A stretch of 6,722 nt of DNA from Chloroflexota bacterium. Lineage in GTDB: Bacteria > Chloroflexota > Anaerolineae > UBA7937 > B3-Chlor. Below are positions 1-5,787 of this stretch, piece after piece (position 1 is the first letter of the stretch; every line of letters starts with the position of its first letter). Under the pieces are notes generated by a model. That model did no database searches and was not told the DNA's origin. It worked only from the letters and a program-made list of their open reading frames with translations. A program made the translations under genes and the position numbers. The DNA is taken from the NCBI GenBank assembly GCA_030616025.1, contig JAUWYD010000059.1, forward strand, positions 1-6,722, in the 5' to 3' direction.

Positions 1-8
1 AGAGATAG

Positions 9-14
9 TATAAT
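9..14 (+). promoter_or_regulatory. Probable -10 box of the glycosyltransferase operon promoter
   Basis: The sequence is a perfect TATAAT, 72 bases before the first start codon of the operon. Its -35 element would lie left of the window edge and cannot be seen. The three bases just before it are TAG, so it is not an extended -10. A transcript would start near position 21 and carry a leader of roughly 65 bases. The call rests on the -10 match and on the position in front of a three-gene cluster. Confidence 0.5.
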
Positions 15-29
15 GATCTAGGTCGCTAA

Positions 30-43
30 CCTCCTGGCGGAGG
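30..43 (+). other. Small GC-rich hairpin in the operon leader
   Basis: CCTCC (30-34) and GGAGG (39-43) are perfect inverted repeats around a TGGC loop. They would form a 5-bp, all but one G-C, hairpin about ten bases after the predicted transcription start. The right arm resembles a Shine-Dalgarno sequence but is 43 bases from the start codon, so it is not the ribosome site of the first gene. No T-run follows, so it is not an intrinsic terminator. It may stabilise the 5' end of the mRNA, or it may be chance. Confidence 0.3.
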
Positions 44-67
44 CTGTGCTCAACGGGGAGGACAAGA

Positions 68-76
68 TGAGGAGAG
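68..76 (+). promoter_or_regulatory. Ribosome binding site of the first GT4 gene
   Basis: TGAGGAGAG contains AGGAG at 70-74, which leaves 12 bases before the ATG at 87. The spacing is a little long, but this is the best purine-rich site near the start. An ATG at 67 overlaps the site but is in another frame. The encoded N-terminus at 87 (MRVGIDARL) is the expected first beta strand of a GT-B glycosyltransferase, which supports this start. Confidence 0.5.
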
Positions 77-86
77 CCACATATAG

Positions 87-1193
87 ATGCGCGTTGGGAT
101 CGACGCCCGGCTGGTGTACTATAGCCGCGCGGGCATCGGGCAGTATATCTCCGGTTTGGTCAAGGGGCTGAGTGAATGTGACGAAGGCAACGAATTCGTC
201 GTTCTACAGAGTCGCAAAGACAAGACCATCTTGACCGATAGGCCGAACTTCTCCAGGAAATCCCTTTGGACTCCGAGCCACCACCGCCTAGAACAACTAG
301 TTCTGCCCTTCGAAATCAGCCCGTTGAGGTTGCACATCTTGCACAGCCCCGACTTCATCCCTCCTTTTCGACGTGATTACAAATCTGTGATTACCGTTCA
401 TGACCTCGCCTTCATCCTCTACCCACATTTCCTCACTGAGCAGAGCGCCCGCTACTACGGTCAGATAGACAGAGCAGTGCGACTTGCTGACCACATCGTT
501 GCCGACTCCTCGAGCACAAAGCGGGACATCATCAACTTCTTGGGAGTTCCGGAAGCCAAGATCACGGTCATCTACGCCGCGGCCAACAGTGTGTATCGAC
601 CCATCAATGACGAATACCCTTTGAAAGAAGTCCAGCGGAAGTATGGGCTAGACAGGCCTTACGCGCTCTTCGTCAGCACCATCGAACCTCGAAAGAATCT
701 GCCCACTCTACTGCGGGCGTTTCGTCGACTTCTGGACCACTACAAGTTGGAGGTCGAACTCGCTGTGGTGGGACAGCGGGGTTGGTTTTGCGGTGAAGTA
801 TTTGCCGTCGCCGAGACACTGAACCTGGGCGACGATGTCACCTTTCTGGGTCACGTGCCCATAGAAGACCTGGTGATGCTCTACAACGCTGCACAAGTTC
901 ATGTACATCCATCGTTCTATGAGGGATTCGGGCTACCCCCCTTGGAAGCAATGGCCTGCGGGACGCCAACCATAGTCGCCAACGTATCCTCGCTGCCTGA
1001 AGTCGTGGGTGATGCAAGCGTACTTGTCGCCCCGGACGATGTAGAAGGCTGGACTGTAGCTATGTGGAGGGTGCTGACGGATGGATCCCTTCATGCACAA
1101 CTGTCGGAAAAGGGCTTGAAACGAGCTCAAGTCTTCTCTTGGAAGAAAGCGGCCCGCGAAACGTTGGACCTGTACAAGCGCTTGCAAGCATGA
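87..1193 (+). CDS. Glycosyltransferase family 4 (GT-B fold), mannosyltransferase-like
   Basis: This is a 368-residue retaining GT4 glycosyltransferase of normal full length. It should act at the inner face of the membrane and transfer a sugar from a nucleotide-sugar donor to a growing envelope glycan. The N-terminal acceptor domain starts with MRVGIDARL and has the glycine loop RAGIGQY (residues 15-20) and VHDLAF (104-109). The donor domain begins near residue 192 with the STIEPRKNLPTLLRAF motif (197-212). It carries the EX7E donor-site motif as E279 and E287 in YEGFGLPPLEAMA. There is no signal peptide or membrane segment. It is the first gene of a three-glycosyltransferase operon, and its TGA overlaps the next ATG (ATGA). 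The family and fold are clear. The sugar is not: the closest types I recall are mannosyltransferases of the MtfB/WbaZ kind, and that is an inference. Confidence 0.93.
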   Translation: MRVGIDARLVYYSRAGIGQYISGLVKGLSECDEGNEFVVLQSRKDKTILTDRPNFSRKSLWTPSHHRLEQLVLPFEISPLRLHILHSPDFIPPFRRDYKSVITVHDLAFILYPHFLTEQSARYYGQIDRAVRLADHIVADSSSTKRDIINFLGVPEAKITVIYAAANSVYRPINDEYPLKEVQRKYGLDRPYALFVSTIEPRKNLPTLLRAFRRLLDHYKLEVELAVVGQRGWFCGEVFAVAETLNLGDDVTFLGHVPIEDLVMLYNAAQVHVHPSFYEGFGLPPLEAMACGTPTIVANVSSLPEVVGDASVLVAPDDVEGWTVAMWRVLTDGSLHAQLSEKGLKRAQVFSWKKAARETLDLYKRLQA

Positions 1194-2404
1194 CCCACAA
1201 ACTCCTGTTCCTCACACCTGATCTTCCCTACCCTCCCCACCAGGGCGCCGCTATCAGAAGTTTCAACTTGATCAAGAATCTGGCCCCCACCAACGAGATC
1301 CACCTCTTGTCCTTCGTCCAGCAGAGCAACGCATCTGGCAAACTCGGTCCCTTGTCGACATTCTGCGCCAACGTGGCAACTGTGCTGGCTCCCAGCCGAT
1401 CAAACAAGAGTCGAGCGCTCTCGGTCCTGTTCTCTGCCAAGCCAGACATGGCCCTTCGCCTACCCTCTCCTCGATTCGCGAATCAGTTACGGATTTGCCT
1501 CCTGCGTGAGCGCTTTGACTTCGTGCAGGTAGAAGCCATTGAGATGGCACAATACGGGCTGGCTGCAAAGCGAATGAGCCTGCCCTCTCAGCCCCAGGTG
1601 GTGTTCGACGATATCAACGCCGAGTACTTGCTCCAGAAAAGGGCATTCGAGCGCGACATTGGTCACCCCACGCGGTGGCTAGGAGCCTTGTATTCTCTCA
1701 TCCAGTGGCAGAAGCTGCGGCGATACGAGGCAAAGGTGTGCCGCCAGCTGGACAGAGTGGTGGTGGTATCTCACGCAGACGGCGAAGCCCTTCTAGAGGC
1801 AGTACCTGAGTTGCATAGTACTGTAGTCCCCAATGGGGTTGACACCACTTACTACACACCTGCGGACAGGGAGGAAGAATCAGACACTGCCCTCGTTTTC
1901 ACCGGAAAGATGGATTTCCGGCCGAACGTCGATGCCGTTTTGTGGTTTGCACGCGAGGTGCTGCCTTTGATCCGAGAGGCAGTCCCTCAAGCGAGATTCA
2001 AGGTAGTGGGCAAAAGCCCCCACCGGCGGTTGAGGCCCTTGGCTGAAAGGGCAGATATCACCTTGACAGGTCATGTCGACGACGTGAGGCCCCATGTCGC
2101 CGAAGCTGGCGTCTACGTGGTTCCTCTACGGGTGGGCGGTGGCACCCGTCTCAAAGTACTAGAGGCTATGTCCATGGGCAAGGCCATTGTCACCACATCC
2201 TTGGGGCGCGAGGGCATAGACGTGGCTGACGGCAGGGAGTTGGTGATAGCCGATGACGCCAGTGCCTTCGCACAGAGCGCCGTTGGCCTTCTCAGGGATC
2301 GTGAGCGGCGAAGAGAACTGGGGCGAGCAGCCCGCAGTTTGGCGGAGTCTGCCCACGACTGGAGGCATATCACTCCTCTACTGGAGCAGGTGTATGAAGG
2401 CTAA
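1190..2404 (+). CDS. Glycosyltransferase family 4, EpsH/PEP-CTERM-associated sugar transferase type
   Basis: This is a 404-residue GT4-like enzyme. The chosen start is the ATG inside the ATGA overlap with the previous stop. The frame stays open further upstream to 1064, but that part lies inside the preceding gene and has no homologous look. The start MTHKLLFLTPDLPYPPHQG, then IRSFNL (22-27), is typical of the family, which often begins with a PYPP..GG/GD..R pattern. The linker has VVVVSHAD (190-197) and VPNGVD (213-218). The donor domain has FTGKMDFRPNVDAVLWF (237-253), TGHVDDVRP (293-301), and VGGGTRLKVLEAMSMGK (315-331). The second glutamate of EX7E is E325, but the first position is G317. 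Close relatives I recall (sugar transferases of PEP-CTERM/EpsH exopolysaccharide systems) also lack the first glutamate. It probably works with its neighbours on an exopolysaccharide or lipid-linked glycan. The donor and acceptor are unknown. Confidence 0.9.
   Translation: MTHKLLFLTPDLPYPPHQGAAIRSFNLIKNLAPTNEIHLLSFVQQSNASGKLGPLSTFCANVATVLAPSRSNKSRALSVLFSAKPDMALRLPSPRFANQLRICLLRERFDFVQVEAIEMAQYGLAAKRMSLPSQPQVVFDDINAEYLLQKRAFERDIGHPTRWLGALYSLIQWQKLRRYEAKVCRQLDRVVVVSHADGEALLEAVPELHSTVVPNGVDTTYYTPADREEESDTALVFTGKMDFRPNVDAVLWFAREVLPLIREAVPQARFKVVGKSPHRRLRPLAERADITLTGHVDDVRPHVAEAGVYVVPLRVGGGTRLKVLEAMSMGKAIVTTSLGREGIDVADGRELVIADDASAFAQSAVGLLRDRERRRELGRAARSLAESAHDWRHITPLLEQVYEG
2383..2386 (+). promoter_or_regulatory. 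Ribosome binding site that sets the GT9 start
   Basis: GGAG lies inside the last codons of the preceding glycosyltransferase, 7 bases before the ATG at 2394. This normal spacing favours 2394 over the upstream in-frame ATG at 2253, which lies deep inside the previous gene. Confidence 0.55.
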
Positions 2405-3566
2405 TCTGCGGCGTGCTGTCTTGCGGGCAGTAGCTCGGGTGCCTTCGCCACTTCTAAGCCAAACCCAGTTTTCCCCACGCGACAAGGGGCCCCGCATACT
2501 CATCATCCGCCCTGATCACATTGGCGACGTGCTCTTCACCACCCCAGCGATACGAGCCCTGCGCTCAGCCATACCCGACGCACACATCGCCTATATGGTC
2601 GGCCCGTGGGCCCGAGATGTCATACGAGACAACGTACGCTTGGACGAGGTCATCGTCTGCCCCTTTCCAGGCTTCACGCGTGGTCCAAAGAGACATCTTC
2701 TCGAGCCATACGTAGTGCTGTACAACTATGCGCGCTCACTGCGAGCCAAATCCTTCGATATGGCTCTGATTCTGCGCTTCGATCACTGGTGGGGAGCTAT
2801 GCTAGCATATTGGGCAGGCGTCCCCCAGCGCGTAGGGTATGCGGTTCCAGAAATGAATCCCTTCCTCACCAAAGCTGTTCTCTACGTGACTGGTCGCCAT
2901 GAGGTAGAGCAGAACATGCATCTTGTCGCCACGGCGACAGATGAGGACATCGCAGACGCAGGTCTCTTGGAGTTCAAGCCAAGGCCAGAGGATGTAGGAT
3001 CTGCCCTCGCCTATCTGGGCGGCAATGGGCCTAACCGAAAATACCTTTGTCTCCATCCGGGCGCCGGAGCGCAGGTCAAGCTATGGCGACCAGAGGCCTT
3101 TGCCCAGCTGGCTGACACTATCGCCCAGAGGCACGGTCTTCGGGTAATCATCAGCGGTTCGTCTGGTGAGAGGAGCCTGGCGCGGGCAATAGCTGGACGC
3201 ATGAACAGCAAGCCGCTCATGACAGTCGGACAGACCAGCCTGGGCGAACTGGCAGCCATCATGGGGCACTGCGAACTGGTCATCGGGGTAGACAGTGGCC
3301 CCATGCACTTGGCCGTGTCTCAAGGTGTTCCCACAGTGCACTTGTACGGCCCCGTTGACCACAACGCTTTTGGCCCCTGGGGCGACTCAAGCAAGCATCT
3401 GGTTTTGCTCTCCGACAGGGACTGTGTACCGTGCAATCGTCTGGATTACGCACCACAGGAATTGGACGACCATCCTTGCGTACGCTCTATCACGGTGGCC
3501 CAGGTATTGAGGGCCGCCGATTCACTTCTAAGGCCCGATGGCAGAACGCGGCAAGGGATGATATAA
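2394..3566 (+). CDS. Glycosyltransferase family 9 (ADP-heptose:LPS heptosyltransferase-like)
   Basis: This is a 390-residue GT9 enzyme of the heptosyltransferase (RfaF/WaaF-like) family. GT9 enzymes transfer heptose or a related sugar to a lipid or oligosaccharide acceptor at the cytoplasmic face of the membrane. The start at 2394 has a GGAG site and overlaps the previous gene by 11 bases. Residues 1-30 are a basic leader, then the family's first motif ILIIRPDHIGDVLFTTPAIR (35-54) follows, with the usual D-x-IGD-x-L-x-T-x-P signature. The donor-side motifs are HPGAGAQVKLWRPEAFAQL (221-239) and GVDSGPMHLA (298-307), followed by GVPTVHLYGP (311-320). Near the C-terminus, C344, C347 and C362 form the CxPC...C pattern common in GT9 proteins. 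All expected motifs are present, so the enzyme looks active. In a lineage without classical LPS the acceptor would be another envelope glycan. The gene ends inside the next promoter: its TAA forms part of TATAAT. Confidence 0.92.
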   Translation: MKANLRRAVLRAVARVPSPLLSQTQFSPRDKGPRILIIRPDHIGDVLFTTPAIRALRSAIPDAHIAYMVGPWARDVIRDNVRLDEVIVCPFPGFTRGPKRHLLEPYVVLYNYARSLRAKSFDMALILRFDHWWGAMLAYWAGVPQRVGYAVPEMNPFLTKAVLYVTGRHEVEQNMHLVATATDEDIADAGLLEFKPRPEDVGSALAYLGGNGPNRKYLCLHPGAGAQVKLWRPEAFAQLADTIAQRHGLRVIISGSSGERSLARAIAGRMNSKPLMTVGQTSLGELAAIMGHCELVIGVDSGPMHLAVSQGVPTVHLYGPVDHNAFGPWGDSSKHLVLLSDRDCVPCNRLDYAPQELDDHPCVRSITVAQVLRAADSLLRPDGRTRQGMI

Positions 3567-3567
3567 T
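3538..3567 (+). promoter_or_regulatory. Extended -10 sigma-70-type promoter for the methyltransferase gene
   Basis: A perfect TATAAT (3562-3567) is preceded by TGA (3559-3561), giving the extended -10 pattern TGnTATAAT. A 4-of-6 match to TTGACA, ATGGCA (3538-3543), lies 18 bases upstream of the -10. The transcript would start near 3574, about 22 bases before the ATG at 3596. The TAA stop codon of the GT9 gene (3564-3566) sits inside the -10 box, so this site lies at the very end of that reading frame. Confidence 0.6.
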
Positions 3568-3586
3568 ACCCTTCGGTTTCGAACAC

Positions 3587-3593
3587 GGGGGAG
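3587..3593 (+). promoter_or_regulatory. Closely spaced ribosome binding site of the methyltransferase gene
   Basis: GGGGGAG ends only 2 bases before the ATG at 3596, which is shorter than usual. A GTG at 3593 is in frame directly ahead of that ATG but overlaps the site itself. No in-frame alternative further downstream would keep the conserved HWWF motif at residues 15-18, so 3596 is preferred. Confidence 0.4.
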
Positions 3594-3595
3594 TG

Positions 3596-4402
3596 ATGGA
3601 ACATAAACTCACCGCACAACAACTAGAGGAGGACTCCCACTGGTGGTTCGCTAGCCGGACGCGAGCTCTGCTAGCGATGCTGGATAGATGGGTTCGCAGG
3701 AACAACCTCAGCGTCCTGGATGTGGGCTGCGGTGCCGGAAACATGATCCACCACCTCAGTCGCTATGGCACTGTTGTGGGTATGGACAACAACCCACTGC
3801 CACTGAGGATCGCCCACGAGCGAGGTTACGATGCCCGCCTTGCATCTGCAGAGGATATGCCCTTTGAGGACGGATCCTTTGAGTTGGTGACAGCGCTGGA
3901 CGTGATAGAGCACTGTGAGGATGACCTTCAAATCCTGAGAGAATGCTATCGCGTTTGTGCGCCTGAAGGCCTGATCACGGTGACGGTACCAGCCTTCCAG
4001 TGGTTGTGGAGCAACAACGACGTGATCAACGACCACAAGCGCCGATACTCAGGGTCAGAACTGCGCGCAAGGGTGAGCGAGGCCGGGTTCGTGATCAAAC
4101 GGATGACCTACAACAATTTCTTCATTCTACCTATTGCTGCAGCGCTAATCCTTGCGCGACGCAGAACTGAGCGAGAGCCAGAACTGGCGACACCGAGCAC
4201 GAACGAAGACGCCTATCAAGTCGAGATGGAGCCTACTTCACAGCCCGTCAATGCCTTCTTGACCGGAGTGGGCTTGTTGGAGGCTGCCGTACTACGTTTC
4301 GCCAGTTTGCCCTTCGGCACCTCGATCATCTGCATCGCTCGCAAGGAACGCGAGGCCGACAACCTGTCTGCTGCACCATCAGACACGCGAGCAGAACCGT
4401 AG
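3596..4402 (+). CDS. Class I SAM-dependent methyltransferase of the HWWF...R family
   Basis: This is a 268-residue Rossmann-fold methyltransferase that uses S-adenosylmethionine. The N-terminal SHWWFASR (14-21) is the hallmark of a group often found beside glycosyltransferases. Motif I, the SAM-binding loop, is VLDVGCGAGNM (40-50). The acidic strand-2 end is VGMDNN (61-66), ASAEDMPF (83-90) follows, and motif IV is LVTALDVIEHCEDD (97-110). PAFQWLWSNND (132-142) and HKRRYSGSEL (147-156) are typical of the family. A hydrophobic stretch (about 174-188, ending in RRR) and a second one (about 219-247, with LPFGTSIICIARK) may bind the membrane. The tail after residue 250 is polar and probably disordered. 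The substrate is unknown: a glycan or polyprenyl-linked sugar is likely from context, and a quinone-type methyltransferase is less likely. The upstream open frame from 3431 is only the GT9 gene read in another frame. It has its own promoter, with possible readthrough from the operon. Confidence 0.9.
   Translation: MEHKLTAQQLEEDSHWWFASRTRALLAMLDRWVRRNNLSVLDVGCGAGNMIHHLSRYGTVVGMDNNPLPLRIAHERGYDARLASAEDMPFEDGSFELVTALDVIEHCEDDLQILRECYRVCAPEGLITVTVPAFQWLWSNNDVINDHKRRYSGSELRARVSEAGFVIKRMTYNNFFILPIAAALILARRRTEREPELATPSTNEDAYQVEMEPTSQPVNAFLTGVGLLEAAVLRFASLPFGTSIICIARKEREADNLSAAPSDTRAEP
4365..4385 (+). repeat. Inverted repeat TGTCTG-N9-CAGACA at the end of the methyltransferase gene
   Basis: TGTCTG (4365-4370) and CAGACA (4380-4385) are perfect 6-base complements with a 9-base loop, so the mRNA could fold into a hairpin here. 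It lies inside the last codons of the methyltransferase, in the polar tail. The same two hexamers occur again downstream at 4405-4410 and 4433-4438. Confidence 0.4.
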
Positions 4403-4415
4403 CCTGTCTGCTACG
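4398..4415 (+). repeat. Hairpin across the methyltransferase stop codon
   Basis: CGTAGC (4398-4403) and GCTACG (4410-4415) form a perfect 6-bp stem with a 6-base loop. The TAG stop codon is in the left arm. No T-run follows, so it is not a canonical intrinsic terminator. The right half shares bases with the 4404-4439 inverted repeat, so the two structures could not form together. Confidence 0.4.
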
Positions 4416-4439
4416 TGCCACGGATCTGGAGGCAGACAG
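4404..4439 (+). repeat. Inverted repeat CTGTCTGC-N20-GCAGACAG upstream of murA
   Basis: CTGTCTGC (4404-4411) and GCAGACAG (4432-4439) are perfect 8-base complements separated by 20 bases. This falls in the spacer of about 85 bases between the methyltransferase stop and murA. It could be an RNA hairpin or a two-half-site operator. I see no convincing -35/-10 pair for murA in the rest of the spacer, so murA may be read from the promoter at 3538-3567. Confidence 0.4.
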
Positions 4440-4487
4440 CAGCCAGTACACGCACCCCGCCGTGACGAAATGTGAAGCGAGTTCATC

Positions 4488-5768
4488 ATGGAAGAGTTCG
4501 TTATCGAGGGTGGGCATCCTTTGGAGGGCACTTTGACACCCAGCGGGAACAAGAATGCTGCCCTGCCGATGATGGCCGCCGCTCTGCTCACCGATGAGAA
4601 GGTGGTACTGAGAAATGTGCCTCGAATCGAGGACATCCGAACCATGGTGGAGATCATCTCCGCTTTGGGAGTCGAGATAGCACAGACAGGCGATCACGGA
4701 CTGACCATTCACGCCCAGAAAGTCCGTACTACTGATTTGCATCCAGAGCTGTGCCGACATATCAGGGCGTCGATACTGCTAGCAGGGCCAGTACTAGCTC
4801 GTTGCGGTCGGATCAACCTGCCCCCTCCCGGGGGAGATGTCATCGGTAGAAGACGATTGGATACCCATTTGATGGCCTTGAGATCACTCGGGGCAGAGAT
4901 TGAGATAGGCCATGGCTATGCCATGAAGACCAGTGAACTCAACGGGCAGGAGATTTTCCTGGATGAGGCCAGCGTCACAGCCACTGAGAACACCATGATG
5001 GCCGCATGCACAGCCAGGGGAAGAACCATCATCAAGAACGCGGCCTCGGAGCCTCACGTGCAAGAGTTGGCCCGATTTCTCAACAAACTCGGCGCAAGCA
5101 TTTCGAACATCGGGACCAACACTCTGATAGTAGACGGCGTGGAGAAGCTACATGGAGGCCAGCATGAAATCAGCGCGGATCATATAGAGATCGGCAGTTT
5201 CATCGGCGCGGCAGCAGTGACGAATGGAGAGGTTCTCATCAAGAACGCCGTCCCGAAACACCTGCCGATGATACTCCTGGCTTTCAAGAGGCTTGGTGTC
5301 ACGGTCGAGATTCAGGGCCAAGACGTGTTCGTGCCGCGTGAGCAAAGCCTCAGGATAACAACTGATGCTCACGGGATAATACCCAGGATAGACGACGCTC
5401 CTTGGCCAGGCTTTCCCGCCGACTTGATGAGCATAGCCACGGTGGTTGCCACTCAGTGTGACGGCACAATCCTGATGTTCGAGAAGATGTATGAAAGCCG
5501 AATGTTCTTTGTCGACAAGCTGTTCTCCATGGGGGCTCGCATTATCCTCTGCGACCCACACCGGGCCATAGTGATCGGTCCAGCCAAACTCCACGGCGAG
5601 ACTCTCACCAGCCCAGATATCAGGGCTGGAATGGCCATGCTGATCGCCGCCCTCTGTGCCGAGGATCGGAGCATTATCAAGAACATCGGCCAGATAGATC
5701 GAGGCTACGAGAGAATTGATGAGAAGCTTCAATCCCTTGGGGCAAGAATAAGGAGGGTCAAGCACTAA
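4488..5768 (+). CDS. murA: UDP-N-acetylglucosamine 1-carboxyvinyltransferase with Asp in place of catalytic Cys
   Basis: MurA transfers the enolpyruvyl group of phosphoenolpyruvate to the 3'-OH of UDP-GlcNAc, the first committed step of peptidoglycan synthesis, in the cytoplasm. The 426-residue length is normal for the family (E. coli MurA is 419). K22 and N23 (GNKNAALP) match the conserved active-site lysine and asparagine. R93 (HIRAS) matches E. coli R91, D312 (PGFPADL) matches general base D305, R379 (DIRAG) matches R371, and R405 (IDRGYERI) matches R397. TATENTMMAA (164-173) is the usual TEN segment. The active-site loop reads PPGGDVIGRRRLDTH: the fosfomycin-reactive Cys115 is Asp117 here (codon 4836-4838), as in Mycobacterium tuberculosis MurA, and the usual RP after the loop is RR. 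An EPSP synthase is excluded by the loop and the TEN motif. The start at 4488 is set by the conserved N-terminus; the ribosome site (GAAGCGAG, 4474-4481) is weak. An in-frame ATG at 4470 is followed at once by TGA and cannot be used. Confidence 0.96.
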   Translation: MEEFVIEGGHPLEGTLTPSGNKNAALPMMAAALLTDEKVVLRNVPRIEDIRTMVEIISALGVEIAQTGDHGLTIHAQKVRTTDLHPELCRHIRASILLAGPVLARCGRINLPPPGGDVIGRRRLDTHLMALRSLGAEIEIGHGYAMKTSELNGQEIFLDEASVTATENTMMAACTARGRTIIKNAASEPHVQELARFLNKLGASISNIGTNTLIVDGVEKLHGGQHEISADHIEIGSFIGAAAVTNGEVLIKNAVPKHLPMILLAFKRLGVTVEIQGQDVFVPREQSLRITTDAHGIIPRIDDAPWPGFPADLMSIATVVATQCDGTILMFEKMYESRMFFVDKLFSMGARIILCDPHRAIVIGPAKLHGETLTSPDIRAGMAMLIAALCAEDRSIIKNIGQIDRGYERIDEKLQSLGARIRRVKH

Positions 5769-5773
5769 GCGGC

Positions 5774-5783
5774 GGAGTAGAGG
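5774..5783 (+). promoter_or_regulatory. Ribosome binding site of folK
   Basis: GGAG at 5774-5777 lies 10 bases before the ATG at 5788, and AGAGG (5779-5783) lies 4 bases before it. The site sits in the 19-base spacer after murA. An ATG at 5784 is out of frame (ATG AAT GAC). The start at 5788 gives the conserved MTKVYLGLGSNLG N-terminus. Confidence 0.5.
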
Positions 5784-5787
5784 ATGA

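Noticed and set aside
1064..1189. Upstream extension of the second GT4 gene to an ATG at 1064
   Set aside because: The extra 42 residues lie inside the first gene in another frame and resemble no glycosyltransferase N-terminus. The ATGA start at 1190 fits the family.
2253..2393. Upstream extension of the GT9 gene to an ATG at 2253
   Set aside because: It is the preceding gene read in another frame. The ATG at 2394 has a properly spaced GGAG.
3671..4036. Open frame of 121 codons on the - strand inside the methyltransferase gene
   Set aside because: It is antisense to the conserved SAM-binding core and has no motif of its own.
4398..4439. Intrinsic terminator after the methyltransferase gene
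   Set aside because: The stems are present, but no run of T follows any of them, so a rho-independent terminator is not supported.
4326..4760. Open frame of 144 codons on the - strand over the methyltransferase-murA junction
   Set aside because: No domain is visible, it covers conserved murA N-terminal codons, and no ribosome site or promoter supports it.
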